Shown here piece by piece: positions 44,645-54,644 of a stretch of DNA of 64,000 bases. The notes beneath the pieces were generated by a model. It ran no database searches. It worked only from the letters and a program-made list of their open reading frames with translations, and had not been told where the DNA came from. Source of the DNA: Herbaspirillum autotrophicum (GTDB lineage Bacteria > Pseudomonadota > Gammaproteobacteria > Burkholderiales > Burkholderiaceae_D); the NCBI RefSeq assembly GCF_001189915.1, contig NZ_LFLS01000036.1, positions 1 to 64,000 on the forward strand, read 5' to 3'. Within the stretch, counting starts at the first letter, position 1; each line of letters begins with the position of its first letter. The position numbers were made by a program, and so were the translations under genes.

Positions 44645-44908
44645 TTATCCTTCGGCGCTGGCTTCGGGTGGTTGAACTTCCTCGCCGTTCGTATCAGGAT
44701 CCGGAACGACCACGATGGGCATAGGCTGATACTTCCATGCTTGAGCTTCGATATCAAAAACGATCAGATTGTTTTCGATTTGCGGAGGTGGTTCGATCTT
44801 CGTGGCATAGGCCGGCACGATCCATTCGCCCGGCGTTTCGCGGTCGGCGTCTGCCAGACCTTGGCCGATGTAAATCAGTGCATACGGGTGGTAATGAAAA
44901 ATGCGCAT
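44645..44908 (-). CDS. small tail-fibre-associated protein
   Basis: An 87-residue acidic protein, MRIFHYHPYALIYIGQGLADADRETPGEWIVPAYAT..., with a Pro/Glu-rich C-terminus. This opening is seen in short proteins encoded directly after phage tail fibres that act as fibre assembly chaperones or tail subunits; that assignment rests on position and the opening motif. It lies 12 bases after the tail fibre gene. Confidence 0.65.
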   Translation of the reverse strand: MRIFHYHPYALIYIGQGLADADRETPGEWIVPAYATKIEPPPQIENNLIVFDIEAQAWKYQPMPIVVVPDPDTNGEEVQPPEASAEG

Positions 44909-44920
44909 GTGTGCTTTCCG

Positions 44921-46330
44921 TTATTTGTATTTGATGCAGACCAGTGCTGCCAGCCCTCGAACAAGGTTTTCTGTGCCGCCTGTGGCTGTTACCGTGATGG
45001 CTGGTTGTGCGGCTGATGTGGGCGTTGTTCCTTGAAAAAGGTCGACCATGTATGAAATGCCTAAAGCCCCGCCGCTGCCGCCACCAACAAGATTTACTGT
45101 ATGACTGTGCGCCGCCTGTGACGCCGTATGCGTATGTGACAGCACCTGGCCGGCCTGCCACGCCCACAACGAGCGCCCGGCGTCGATGCCCCGGCCATCG
45201 TCCCAACCTCGCGAATATTCGCCGCGTGCATCCGGTAATACGATGTATGCGCCAGTCGTGCTGCGCGTAGTGGTCGGTGTGGCAGCACTGGTGCAGCGGT
45301 AGCCCCATGCCGCCGTTGCATTGTTGGCGTCGCCGCAATAGAGCACCACGGCCAAGACGGCATATGAAGCTACCGGTATGGCGCCACCATTTGCCTTGAT
45401 CCAGTTGTCCGGCGCGGTGTTGGTAAAAAACTCGCCACGCATACCGACGGGGATTGCAGCCGACAAGTCAGCGACATTCGCCTTTTTGGTATCGAGTTCT
45501 TGAATTGCGGCCTGTACGTTCGTACTGAAGACATTCCCGTCTGGGGTGAATTTGATATTTATCGCATCGCCTGATGCAGCTTCGGCGGCTTTTCCCGCCC
45601 AATATTTTGCCGAGTACTCGCCGCCCGAGACTGGGCCGCCAAGGTAAGTCGCCCACTTTGCAGCAAGCAAAACATTCTGTGCTGACGTATCCGCACTCGC
45701 GGCTGATTGCTGCGCACTGTTCGCCGCAGCATTCGCCGACCCTGCCGATGCTGTGGCGGCGTCCTGCGATGCAGATGCGTACCCTGCAGCAGCCTGTTTA
45801 CTCGCCAGCGCTGCTGCTGCACTGGCAGCGACAGCGGCTGTCTGATCTACATAATTGTCGGTACCGATGTTCAGGTTGCCGTCCCCATCGAACAAAATTA
45901 CTTTGTTCGCCCGCAGCGCCGACGCCTGGTTGATTTCCTGATTGGTGAAGGTGGCAAACGGTAGTTTGAACGAACGCTTAATATCTTGGCCGACCTGCTG
46001 CAACATCATGGTCAAGCGGTCAAAATCCTGATTCACGACCAGCGAGGGCAATGGCCCTTGATACTGATAATCCGTCGAACGATCAAATGTGATCTGTCGG
46101 AACAGTGTTACGTTTGCCACCCCAATTACTGGCGCCACTACAAAAATGACCTGGCCGCCGACGTCATCGCCGACGCCAGTCACGACGTAGTCGACACCAT
46201 AGACGAGGATTGCATTGCCGACTTGCGCGACAAGGTCAGCCCCGTTCAGGATTTTGAACGGGTAATTAAACGACTTTGTGACACCGTTCCCATCGTGCTG
46301 GATAACCGGCGGCGTGTTGTTGACTGACAT
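44921..46330 (-). CDS. tail fibre protein with T7-type N-terminus
   Basis: A 469-residue receptor-binding fibre. The first 140 residues (TPPVIQHDGNGVTKSFNYPFKILNGADL...VGQDIKRSFKLP) match the T7 gp17 baseplate-attachment region. An Ala/Ser-rich coiled region follows (about 165-230), then a collar-type C-terminus (IPVGMRGEFF, PDARGEYSRGWDDGRGIDAGR, HTHTASQAAHSHTV). No hypervariable C-type lectin cassette or template repeat is visible. Good ribosome site GAGGTAA before the ATG. Confidence 0.88.
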   Translation of the reverse strand: MSVNNTPPVIQHDGNGVTKSFNYPFKILNGADLVAQVGNAILVYGVDYVVTGVGDDVGGQVIFVVAPVIGVANVTLFRQITFDRSTDYQYQGPLPSLVVNQDFDRLTMMLQQVGQDIKRSFKLPFATFTNQEINQASALRANKVILFDGDGNLNIGTDNYVDQTAAVAASAAAALASKQAAAGYASASQDAATASAGSANAAANSAQQSAASADTSAQNVLLAAKWATYLGGPVSGGEYSAKYWAGKAAEAASGDAINIKFTPDGNVFSTNVQAAIQELDTKKANVADLSAAIPVGMRGEFFTNTAPDNWIKANGGAIPVASYAVLAVVLYCGDANNATAAWGYRCTSAATPTTTRSTTGAYIVLPDARGEYSRGWDDGRGIDAGRSLWAWQAGQVLSHTHTASQAAHSHTVNLVGGGSGGALGISYMVDLFQGTTPTSAAQPAITVTATGGTENLVRGLAALVCIKYK

Positions 46331-46339
46331 GCTGTTACC

Positions 46340-47941
46340 TCAGTATTCGGTTGTGACTTCGTACGCCTCAGAATGGGGCCTCCAATTATCGCGGCGGTCA
46401 TCTGTCTGAATCCCGACAAATTGCTCAATGCGTACTGGCGTGGCTTTGATGGCGCGGGCGGCGGCGTCGATGTAGTCGTCCGCCTGCTTCTTGGCGCCGG
46501 GATTGAAATCCCGCATTTCAGCAAACGCTGGACCGTCGAACACATCGACATGCGCCCACATAAACCGGTTCGATAGAGGCGCATCGAACGCATCTACGAT
46601 GTCTTTATTCTTATTGGTGGTGGCGAAATCTTCAGTAACTCCGCAGCCTGTTCCGGCCAGATGTTTACGCAATGTGGCCGGCACAAAACCGCCCGGGCCG
46701 TTAGTTTCGACGGTCACATTTGGGATGTGGTATTGCAACACCAGCGCCTTGACGCCTGCGCATTGCTCATCAAGATCACCGGTCATACTTTTAGCAAACT
46801 GCCAATAGAGCCGCCCGCGCGCGTCGGTCAATATCAGACAGAACGCCGACGTGTCAGATGTGATTTTTCCGATCGAGCAATCCCATCGTGCAACGGCACC
46901 GACAATCTGTGTTTTCCCTAGGTACATCACCGGATGGCGGTTAATGATCCTGACGATTGGGACCGCATCGTATGCAATCATCAGCTCGGGATCCAGGCGA
47001 ACATCGGTAATCGGCTTAGCTTCAAGTTGATACTGCGAATCCCAGGCGTTGAGCGTCCGGGTTTCCTTGCGGCGCTGGGCGATATCGGCGCGGGTGAAGC
47101 GTTCAGGCCAAGCGCAGCCGGCGCAGATATCAAGCACAGCACCGGGCGGCTTATCAAAAACAACAAAGTCACCTTCTACGCGGTAATCAACACCCTCGAC
47201 CAGCATTCGCGCCTGCGTGAAAATCCCGAGCATCACATACAGACCATCCGTATCTGGCTTGAAGCCGATACGGTACCGCGTCAATTTGTCCGTCTTGCGG
47301 TGCCGGATGACATGCTCGAACAGAGGAATTTTCAGGACAGCAGCCCCGGCGGCGATGCGCTCCGGATAAATCGATTCGTGATGGTGAGGCGTTCCGATGT
47401 AGGTCTTCTGTGAACCCGGTACGCCAATGTGTGTCGATTCTGAAATGCGGTCGCGCAGCTTTTTACGCGCCTCAGGTGTTTCGATGTTGCCCGGCACTTC
47501 GACGTCATCGAAATCGATATCGTCGGCGCGTGCTGCCGTCACGTTCGATTCCACGCCAGAGGCGCGCATATTTGCGTTCCGGCGATCGCGCGCACCAGAT
47601 ACCCAAAACTTCTTTTTCCCCGGCTTGGTAGGCAGCATCCCACCGCAAAGCGGGTGATTCCGAACAACGTTGATAACATCCGAGGTCAGCATTTCAGCGG
47701 TGGGGCCGTCTGCCGACCAGACCAGCGACCGCAGCTGGTTGTCATAGCGCAGTCGATAAGCCTTGTACACCGCATAGATGGTTGACTTGGCAGCGCCACG
47801 GAACACCATCAACACGCGCTCAAGGGACTTGCATTCATCCAGCCAAATGCAAATGCGCACGTGCAGCAGCGGCACCTCCCACCCTTGGTGCTCGGCCCAT
47901 ATCAGGAAGAAAACGAGAAAGCTGACTTTTCGGTTGCTCAT
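46340..47941 (-). CDS. terminase large subunit
   Basis: A 533-residue DNA-packaging motor. The ATPase half has VLMVFRGAAKSTIYAVYKAYR (Walker A variant R-G-A-A-K-S-T) at about 43-63 and DDIDFDDVEVP (Walker B region) at about 139-149. The nuclease half has ARWDCSIGKITSDTSAFCLILTDARGRLYW with acidic residues, NVTVETNGPGGFVPATL, and KKQADDYIDAAARAI. The pattern matches T7-like/podovirus terminases. ATGA overlap with the small subunit upstream; the tail fibre starts 9 bases after its stop. Confidence 0.92.
   Translation of the reverse strand: MSNRKVSFLVFFLIWAEHQGWEVPLLHVRICIWLDECKSLERVLMVFRGAAKSTIYAVYKAYRLRYDNQLRSLVWSADGPTAEMLTSDVINVVRNHPLCGGMLPTKPGKKKFWVSGARDRRNANMRASGVESNVTAARADDIDFDDVEVPGNIETPEARKKLRDRISESTHIGVPGSQKTYIGTPHHHESIYPERIAAGAAVLKIPLFEHVIRHRKTDKLTRYRIGFKPDTDGLYVMLGIFTQARMLVEGVDYRVEGDFVVFDKPPGAVLDICAGCAWPERFTRADIAQRRKETRTLNAWDSQYQLEAKPITDVRLDPELMIAYDAVPIVRIINRHPVMYLGKTQIVGAVARWDCSIGKITSDTSAFCLILTDARGRLYWQFAKSMTGDLDEQCAGVKALVLQYHIPNVTVETNGPGGFVPATLRKHLAGTGCGVTEDFATTNKNKDIVDAFDAPLSNRFMWAHVDVFDGPAFAEMRDFNPGAKKQADDYIDAAARAIKATPVRIEQFVGIQTDDRRDNWRPHSEAYEVTTEY
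46403..46419 (-). promoter_or_regulatory. phage motif copy C, upstream of tail fibre
   Basis: Reads TTGTCGGGATTCAGACA on the minus strand, inside the 3' end of the terminase gene, 73 bases before the tail fibre ATG. It differs in one base from the copies at 59876 and 63334. Confidence 0.5.
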
Positions 47942-48309
47942 GCTTGTGGGTGCAGGCCTTTCTTGCGCATTTTTTCCATCAGCTTTTCTGCTTGCTTTTC
48001 GGCGCGTGCGATATCGGAATCGAGCGAATCCTCCGCGTCAGCGCCTTCTGGCGCACCAGCACCCAGCGGTTCGCCGTCCTCCGGCGTGCGCCGGTGGATC
48101 GCATCGATCATCGTGATGGCGCGCATGTTCAGGGTCAACGTGGCCGCCGCATCTTTCTTGCACCAGTAGCGATTGCCTCGGGTTTCCTTGTCCATAGCAT
48201 TCGGCTTGATGCCAGCACCCGGCCAGCTATCGGGATCGGCTTCAGAGAGGAACACGTCCATCAATTTTTCGGTCAGCGCTTGCAGCCGTTGGTATTGGTC
48301 ATCAGTCAT
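47938..48309 (-). CDS. terminase small subunit (probable)
   Basis: A 123-residue acidic protein coupled by ATGA overlaps to the genes on both sides and placed directly before the large terminase. MTDDQYQRLQALTEKLMDVFL starts a helical N-terminus, ALNMRAITMIDAIHRR-type helices follow (LTLNMRAITMIDAI), and the C-terminus is coiled (ARAEKQAEKLMEKMRKK). Weak sequence identity is normal for this family, so position is the main evidence. Confidence 0.72.
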   Translation of the reverse strand: MTDDQYQRLQALTEKLMDVFLSEADPDSWPGAGIKPNAMDKETRGNRYWCKKDAAATLTLNMRAITMIDAIHRRTPEDGEPLGAGAPEGADAEDSLDSDIARAEKQAEKLMEKMRKKGLHPQA

Positions 48310-50807
48310 TTTTTGAAAGCCCTTTCAAGGTCCGGTGCACGGCGTGGCGCGATCTCGTTCGGTTCCCAGAAATACTGTTGCTCCTCGTCCTTTACCGCGC
48401 GCTGCTTCAGACGGCTGACGTATCCGGGTGAGAGGTATTCTTGTATGTCCATCAGGATGGCGTGATCAAGAACGGTTTGCGCGTACCAGATATTGACGGC
48501 TGGCGTCATCGATCGAATCATCCGATACAGTTGGTCACCAGCATGCTTGATGTTCTGTTCGCCCTTGAGGGTATGGCCCTTACTCGACTCGCTGATGCCG
48601 TCGACCAGAAACCCCAAGGTGTCCCAGCCGCGTTCTACCTGGCCGAGAATGGGACCAGCCATCTGGCCGATCATCGAATTGCCTGCCCGGTTCTTGCCTG
48701 ATAAGCCCTGATATAGAAAATCCCCGGCAATACCCATGCCGCCACCCTGGGCTGCTGCTGCCAGCCAGAATTTAGGGTCGTCCATATGTTTAGGGTCTTT
48801 ACCGGACTGGATATCCTTCAATTGGATAATGCCTGCACCCACAATCGTCCCACCAATAATCAACTGTGCCGCGTATCCAGCACGCGATGCCCCCGAGTCG
48901 TTGGCGGTCAATGCTCGTTCCAAATGGCGCGTAACCATTGCAATCGGCGTCCCCTTAAACAACATTAGATGGCGTCGAAATTCGCCGCCGTAGGAGCCTT
49001 TTTCACTTTTACCGAGAACGATTGACCGCGCATAGAGATCGGGGGCAACAGAGGCGTATTCGGATTCATCCGTGATCAAGCCCACCACCTTGGCGACAAC
49101 TCGGTTTTTAACAGCGTCATCCACACCGGCAATGGCGCGAATTGATTCAGGCGTCAGCATCTGCGACCCGCGCCAATCTTCTGGCACGGCCTGCCGCACC
49201 ACATCCCAATCGGCTTGATCAATGCCCTGCTTCGTCAGCCGTGCGCGGTCATTAGCATGAAGGGCCGTCCAGTCCGTACGCGACAGTTTGCCCAGCGCGC
49301 CCATATAGGTCATGGAAAAGGCACGCCGGACAGCATCGGTTAATCCGGTCAGCAGTGTGGCCTTATTCGTGTTACTGGCAGCCTTGCCGGTCCATCCATG
49401 CGTGATATTGTCCGACGCAGTGGTATGTATATCGGCGACGAATCCCTCCTGAATAAGACTTGCCTTGTTCGCAAAGTCCCTTGCATCCTTCCCTTGAGCA
49501 CGCACAAGATTGATCACCGTATCAGTAAAGGGAAGTTTATTAAACCGCGCTGTCAGAAAATAGGTGCTGAAGTCACCGAGTGCAGAAAACACCGCACGGC
49601 CCAGCATGCCCGCTACTGCCAAATTACGTGCACCCTGATTCACCGCGGCGAAGCTGGCATATTCAGGTTTGACCACATTGGATTTGCCGGTCAGGTTGTG
49701 CCACATTGAATCGGTAGAGGCGAAGAAAGCGCCGCCGATGTTCACCATGTCTGTAGTTTTTTGCCCCTTTAACTGGGCGTCTTGGCTGGCAATCTGCCGC
49801 AGCGTGTCATACGCCCGGTCCGGATTCGGTCCGTACCGTTCCAGCAACCCGATATCGTTGGCAACCCGGTGTATATGTGACTGCATCGAATCGAACAACT
49901 GCCCGCGTCCGTATTCGCCCATGTATTCCAGCCATGAATCAGCATCCTTGAAATGGATTTCTCGGGTTTTGTTGCCGCGATTGGCAAGCATCGATGACCC
50001 TTGCGGACCTGCACCGGGGGCAATCTTGTTGGCGCCATTGGTCGAGATAGTCGTGTGTACTTCGTTGAGCATGTTGCTCAATTGGGTCTGTGTGAATGGG
50101 GTTCCATCCTCGTTCAGATAGCGACGCTGGTCGAGCTTTGGCAAAATAAAATCAACCCATGCCTGTTTTGCCACTGGTGATCCATCGCCACGGACTTTAG
50201 CGCTATCGTGCGGCTGCGGCAGATAACCATAATCCAGCTTGCCAATATCGCCGCCGGCACTGTTGAAGCGTTGGCGCAGCAATTCGGCCTGATCGGCCCA
50301 AGCCTTGGCCCCTTTGGTAGCTATCTGATTACCAGTTGAACTAGGCCGGAACACCTCATGTACGAAGTCACGGACTGCCGCTGTGTTTTCCAAGATGCCA
50401 AGAAATCGAGGTTCGGCGGCGTTGATCGCATCAAGCATGCCAGACCATGCCTCACGCTGTACACCTTTGACATACACCTCAGACTTGCGCATATCGTCGG
50501 CAAGCCCGGCAAACATGCGCTCACCGCTGGCGGCGGCACTGGTGAGTGAATCCTGCGCCCTGGCAAGCGCTTGGATGGCCTGCTGTGTACGCTGTACCTT
50601 CAGTGCTGCTTCACCGATTAATTGCTGACTGGCTGTCTTTGCTGCCGCGCGCAGTCGATCATTGGCAGACATGCCCGACCAGTTCGGTTCAGTGCGCGCC
50701 AGTTGCCGCATGTTGTCGCGGATACGATCCTCAATGCCCTTTGCTTCAGCTTGCGTGATATTGCGGCCAATGGCCTGCGATACCGCCTGTTTGCATTTAT
50801 CTTTCAC
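48306..50807 (-). CDS. large internal virion/ejection protein, gp16-like position
   Basis: An 833-residue protein with helical, Ala/Gln-rich regions and several weakly hydrophobic segments (SRAGYAAQLIIGGTIVGAGIIQL near residue 660). No lysozyme or transglycosylase motif is visible, unlike T7 gp16. GTG 50807 is chosen because it overlaps the preceding stop (GTGA) and follows GGGGG. Position after two other internal proteins and before terminase fits a DNA-ejection protein of the short-tailed virion. Function is by synteny only. Confidence 0.7.
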   Translation of the reverse strand: MKDKCKQAVSQAIGRNITQAEAKGIEDRIRDNMRQLARTEPNWSGMSANDRLRAAAKTASQQLIGEAALKVQRTQQAIQALARAQDSLTSAAASGERMFAGLADDMRKSEVYVKGVQREAWSGMLDAINAAEPRFLGILENTAAVRDFVHEVFRPSSTGNQIATKGAKAWADQAELLRQRFNSAGGDIGKLDYGYLPQPHDSAKVRGDGSPVAKQAWVDFILPKLDQRRYLNEDGTPFTQTQLSNMLNEVHTTISTNGANKIAPGAGPQGSSMLANRGNKTREIHFKDADSWLEYMGEYGRGQLFDSMQSHIHRVANDIGLLERYGPNPDRAYDTLRQIASQDAQLKGQKTTDMVNIGGAFFASTDSMWHNLTGKSNVVKPEYASFAAVNQGARNLAVAGMLGRAVFSALGDFSTYFLTARFNKLPFTDTVINLVRAQGKDARDFANKASLIQEGFVADIHTTASDNITHGWTGKAASNTNKATLLTGLTDAVRRAFSMTYMGALGKLSRTDWTALHANDRARLTKQGIDQADWDVVRQAVPEDWRGSQMLTPESIRAIAGVDDAVKNRVVAKVVGLITDESEYASVAPDLYARSIVLGKSEKGSYGGEFRRHLMLFKGTPIAMVTRHLERALTANDSGASRAGYAAQLIIGGTIVGAGIIQLKDIQSGKDPKHMDDPKFWLAAAAQGGGMGIAGDFLYQGLSGKNRAGNSMIGQMAGPILGQVERGWDTLGFLVDGISESSKGHTLKGEQNIKHAGDQLYRMIRSMTPAVNIWYAQTVLDHAILMDIQEYLSPGYVSRLKQRAVKDEEQQYFWEPNEIAPRRAPDLERAFKK

Positions 50808-52633
50808 AGTACGCCCCCAGTGGAAATAAAGCATTCGATTGCTGCCTCAAATGCCTTTGATTCGGTGTGTGCAACGGCTTCCTGCGCTCTGGCTTCATCC
50901 ATCAGTGCGCGGGCGGTGGTGGTAATTGGCGTGCCGTCATCAGCGTGGCCGATGACGATCGGTGTATCTGGAATATCGTCTGGCATAACCTGCGTCGGTT
51001 TCTGCTCATCAAGTACGGAAGGCTTTGCAGTTGCGGTTTCGGTGGCCTTTGCAGCATCGGAAGCAAGCGGGGCTGTAACAGATTTGGTGCCAGCTTTGGC
51101 ACTTTCCGGTCGCACCATTTCAAAATCAGAAAGTGCTTGCTTGACTGCCAAGGCCGCGCGAGTAGGTGTCGGCGTATCCAGTCCGGCGCGTTCCTCACGC
51201 ACCAGGCGCAACTGCTCATCAATTGCGGACAAGCGCTGTGCGGCCTGGGAGGCTTGACGGTTCGTATTGATCTGATCTTCCAGCGCACGCATACGTGCAT
51301 CAAGGTCAGCACCTTGGGTGCCAAGCTCTTTCTTCGCCTGGGACAGCGACTGTTTATAGCTCAGTCCATCATCCGCCTGAATTTCTTTAGCCCGCGCTTT
51401 GATCGCATCGTCGGTCAATGCTGCCCGGCTCTGCTCGAGCGTTGTCATCTGCTCGCGCAACACCGCGATATCGCCCAGCTTGGCAGCGTTGCCGGCAGTT
51501 GGCAGCAAGTCGGTTCGCTCCGCTTCCAGTCTGGCGCCAGTCTCGTCAAGCATGCGCGAATTAGCGAGGGTTTCCAGTGGAACATGTTCCACCGACGCCG
51601 CCCGCCCTGGAACACCGCGCACGTCGATGGGCGCACCATCATCAAGCTGGCGCAGTGCGGTAGTAACGGCGTTCTGGTGGTATATCTGCCCCACCAGATC
51701 GTCATGCGGCGTCAATGCCTTGCGCTGCAACAGCGTATCGGTTTGCATGATTCTGGCCGCTGCTTCGCGATCGGCCATCGCTGTCACCGCAGCCGCATCA
51801 TTGGCTGCGCCGAGTTCGCGCGCAGCTTGCGCTGTGCGCGCTACTTCAACGGCAGCGGCTGCGTTGGCCTTAATCTTTCCGCGCATAGAAATACCGCCAA
51901 CCACCGCCCCCGGCACCGATGCCAGCAGCAGACCAGTAATATCGTACGGGTCATATTCGGCGGCCTTGTCGTGATAGTTGGCACTATCAAGAATATGCTT
52001 GATTGCCGATTGGTCGGTCCAAAATGTCGCCGGACCGGCTGCTGCAACAAGCCCAGCTGTTCGCATAATGGTGCTACCGACACCGGGAATGGCAGCGCCA
52101 ATTGCTGCTGTTGCCCCTCGGACAAGCCCGACTTTGTTTGCTGTGACTGGATCAACGCCATCGTCTTGCAGGCGCAAGGATTCGTTGACGCCCTCATCGA
52201 CACTAAACCCACCAACAATCGCCGGGAGTCCACCTACTGCACCATACATGCCAATCTTGGTCAGCCCCTTGGTAATGCCGTGGATGAGTTGGGCAGCTTT
52301 ACCTGATGCCTGCGGGTCTGGCGCTAGTGACCGGCCAGCAGCGCCAAGCTGGCGATTAAGTTCGGACGCGCTTTCGTTCAGGTCATCAGTGGATCGAGCG
52401 CCGGCGGGTTCGACTACTGACGCTGAAAGGTCCAGGCCTTGCCGCACCTCGTCCGGTAACGGAGGTCGCTTTACCTGATTGAGCATTCGCATGGTTTCGA
52501 CTGCAGCAGCTGGCACAGCTTTCGCAGCCGCTGCCCATGATCCTTGAAACAGTCCCGGCTTGGCCGGTGCTTCTGGCTTCAGCAATTGTCCTTGCGCGGT
52601 CAGCGCATCAAGGGCGCCGTCTTCATCGTACAT
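50804..52633 (-). CDS. internal virion/ejection-type protein
   Basis: A 609-residue protein. The first third has glycine-rich hydrophobic segments (IGMYGAVGGLPAIVGGF; GLVRGATAAIGAAIPGVGSTI), the middle is long charged coiled coil (VLREQMTTLEQSRAALTDDAIKARAKEIQ; MRALEDQINTNRQASQAAQRLSA), and the end is Thr/Pro-rich. ATG 52633 follows GGGAGG by five bases. No enzymatic motif. In the T7-like order it would match one of the inner core or ejection proteins. Confidence 0.7.
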   Translation of the reverse strand: MYDEDGALDALTAQGQLLKPEAPAKPGLFQGSWAAAAKAVPAAAVETMRMLNQVKRPPLPDEVRQGLDLSASVVEPAGARSTDDLNESASELNRQLGAAGRSLAPDPQASGKAAQLIHGITKGLTKIGMYGAVGGLPAIVGGFSVDEGVNESLRLQDDGVDPVTANKVGLVRGATAAIGAAIPGVGSTIMRTAGLVAAAGPATFWTDQSAIKHILDSANYHDKAAEYDPYDITGLLLASVPGAVVGGISMRGKIKANAAAAVEVARTAQAARELGAANDAAAVTAMADREAAARIMQTDTLLQRKALTPHDDLVGQIYHQNAVTTALRQLDDGAPIDVRGVPGRAASVEHVPLETLANSRMLDETGARLEAERTDLLPTAGNAAKLGDIAVLREQMTTLEQSRAALTDDAIKARAKEIQADDGLSYKQSLSQAKKELGTQGADLDARMRALEDQINTNRQASQAAQRLSAIDEQLRLVREERAGLDTPTPTRAALAVKQALSDFEMVRPESAKAGTKSVTAPLASDAAKATETATAKPSVLDEQKPTQVMPDDIPDTPIVIGHADDGTPITTTARALMDEARAQEAVAHTESKAFEAAIECFISTGGVL

Positions 52634-54644
52634 CGCCACCTCCCAGATTCAAGACCAGCGGCCGGCCGTTCTCACGCATGACAGGGATGCCACCGACCCG
52701 GACGGCATACACGCCGTTGCCGACCGTCTGCAACGGCAAGTTCGGCAACTGCTTTGCCAACTGCTCGGGTGTCAGCGAGGCACCACCGACACGGAAAGAG
52801 TCGCCCTGTGATCGCAACGTATCCGGCGTCACCGCTTTGATCGCATCGCGCAAATCACTTTCGGACTTGCCCCAAGGCAGGGCCACGTTGGCGCCGTTGT
52901 ACTTGGTCACCCCACCGGTTGCCAGTTTGATGGCCTCGTTCAGATTGTCGTCACCGGTCGCTTTCTTGCTGGCGTACACGCTGAAAATCACATCGGCTGC
53001 TTGGTCCTTGGCTTTTTGTGTGGGGTACACGCCGTCCAGCGCGGTATAAATCTGTGCCTTGGTGCCGGTTTCCTTGGCCGCGTCCATCTTGGCCCGACCT
53101 TCTTTCAGCACATTTTTCCCATCCAGATAGATTTCCGCGACGTACCGCCCCTGTGTTGTGTACGAGCCAGCCAGGCCCACAGCAGTCGCCAGGTAGGCAT
53201 GCTTGTCACCCATCAACACCGCCAATGCCTGCATGGATTTACCGCCTACAACATCCGAAACGCCCTTGAGCGCTGCAGCTTTTTCGCGCGGCCCCAGCGA
53301 TTCAAGCATGGTCGCCAGTTGTTCCGCTTCGCCCTTCGTAAGCGGTGCCACAGGCTTCCCGGTCCATGCCGATGCGCGGTCAGCGGCATCCTGGCGTATT
53401 TGCAATTGCTGCGGCAAGGTCTTCAGATCAAGCGCAATGGGTGCTAACGTCGAATTGACGTTGCGGTCGACAGACGCCGTCAACGGGTCTTCCTTGATTG
53501 CCGCCATCGTGGCGTCATGAATGCTTTGCAGCTTCTGGAATCGCTTGTTCAGTGTCGGGTCACTGCCGCCTGCATTCAATTTCGACGATTCACTCAACAG
53601 TATCTGTTGCTGTTTCTGTACCGATGCAGAAGCGAAGCCGGCAGTTTCTGAACCATCTTTCAGCATGGCTTGAACTGCCCCCTCGTAAGCCGTCCCTTTG
53701 AACATTGTCGCGGTCTGCACCGCATATTCAGGTGTCGGCACCCGACCGGACTCCATGAAGGTATTGAACGACGTAAATGCTGCAGCTCGTTTCCGATCGG
53801 CGGCAGCGGCCTGCGCTTCCGCCCGTTGACCCAGCGTAGTAATCCGGGTGTTGATGGTGTTGTCGAGCGCGGCCCGTTTTTGTGGATCCACATCGAGAAA
53901 TTCATCAGTAGACAGGCGCTTGCGCAATCCCTCCAAGCCGCCGATGCTGTCGCGAGTACTGCTGATCAGACTGTAAGCTTGGGTGTACCGGATTTTCTCG
54001 GAGATGGCCTGCTTTGTCTTGGCCTGTTGCTCCGGGTTCATACCTGCATCGCCGCCAAATTGATCGATGTACTTATGCGCCTGCTCGATGGCCAATGCCG
54101 GATCGCTACGACCCAGCCGCTCTTGTTGCTCAAGATAGGTCTGGATTCCCGCTCCAACCTGCTTTTGATCGTTGGCGCGGAACGTATCCGTCAGCTTGTT
54201 GTTGAGTTGACCCGCGAATCTGATGACGTCGGCATTGACGACCGGCCGCAATGCCTCCGGTACCGCTTTCAAATTGTCTTCAATTACCTTGCTGGATACA
54301 TCTTTCCATGCAGCCATCGCAGCCAGGTTATCAATTTTGCCGGCTGTAACGTCGCTGGTGATCTGGTCCAAGGAATCGGCGAGGCCATTTTGAATGTTCG
54401 AATGGGCGGTAACAGTCGCCACTTTCTCGTTACGATCGGAAATCCGGATCGCCTCGGCCTTGTCTGCCGCATCCTGCTGTCGCTTTTCGAAATCTGCCTG
54501 CGCGTTCAGCCGATCCGATATTCCTTGTACGGTGTGGGACAGGTGCTGCTGGGCTGCTGCCATCCCGCCGTCGGTGTTCACGGTAGCAGTCTGTTGCACT
54601 TGCGGCAGTACGTTGCCAAACGCCCCCTGTGGAATTTTTGCCAT
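52623..54644 (-). CDS. internal virion protein, gp15-like position
   Basis: A 673-residue soluble helical protein. Opening MAKIPQGAFGNVLPQVQQTATVNTD and long Ala/Gln/Lys-rich helices (RLNAQADFEKRQQDAADKAEAIRI) resemble gp15-type core proteins of podoviruses; the C-terminal GVYAVRVGGIPVMRENGRPLVLNLGG recurs in related phage proteins. It starts with an overlap of the 159-residue gene upstream (TAATG) and ends over the start of the next internal protein. Likely part of the DNA-ejection apparatus. Confidence 0.72.
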   Translation of the reverse strand: MAKIPQGAFGNVLPQVQQTATVNTDGGMAAAQQHLSHTVQGISDRLNAQADFEKRQQDAADKAEAIRISDRNEKVATVTAHSNIQNGLADSLDQITSDVTAGKIDNLAAMAAWKDVSSKVIEDNLKAVPEALRPVVNADVIRFAGQLNNKLTDTFRANDQKQVGAGIQTYLEQQERLGRSDPALAIEQAHKYIDQFGGDAGMNPEQQAKTKQAISEKIRYTQAYSLISSTRDSIGGLEGLRKRLSTDEFLDVDPQKRAALDNTINTRITTLGQRAEAQAAAADRKRAAAFTSFNTFMESGRVPTPEYAVQTATMFKGTAYEGAVQAMLKDGSETAGFASASVQKQQQILLSESSKLNAGGSDPTLNKRFQKLQSIHDATMAAIKEDPLTASVDRNVNSTLAPIALDLKTLPQQLQIRQDAADRASAWTGKPVAPLTKGEAEQLATMLESLGPREKAAALKGVSDVVGGKSMQALAVLMGDKHAYLATAVGLAGSYTTQGRYVAEIYLDGKNVLKEGRAKMDAAKETGTKAQIYTALDGVYPTQKAKDQAADVIFSVYASKKATGDDNLNEAIKLATGGVTKYNGANVALPWGKSESDLRDAIKAVTPDTLRSQGDSFRVGGASLTPEQLAKQLPNLPLQTVGNGVYAVRVGGIPVMRENGRPLVLNLGGGDVR

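Noticed and set aside
44921-46330. Diversity-generating retroelement at the tail fibre, as in phage BPP-1
   Set aside because: No reverse transcriptase, no C-type lectin end and no template/variable repeat pair seen.
50867-52306. 479-codon open frame antisense to a virion gene
   Set aside because: Cys/Arg-rich, no homology-like motif, lies wholly over a coupled phage gene.
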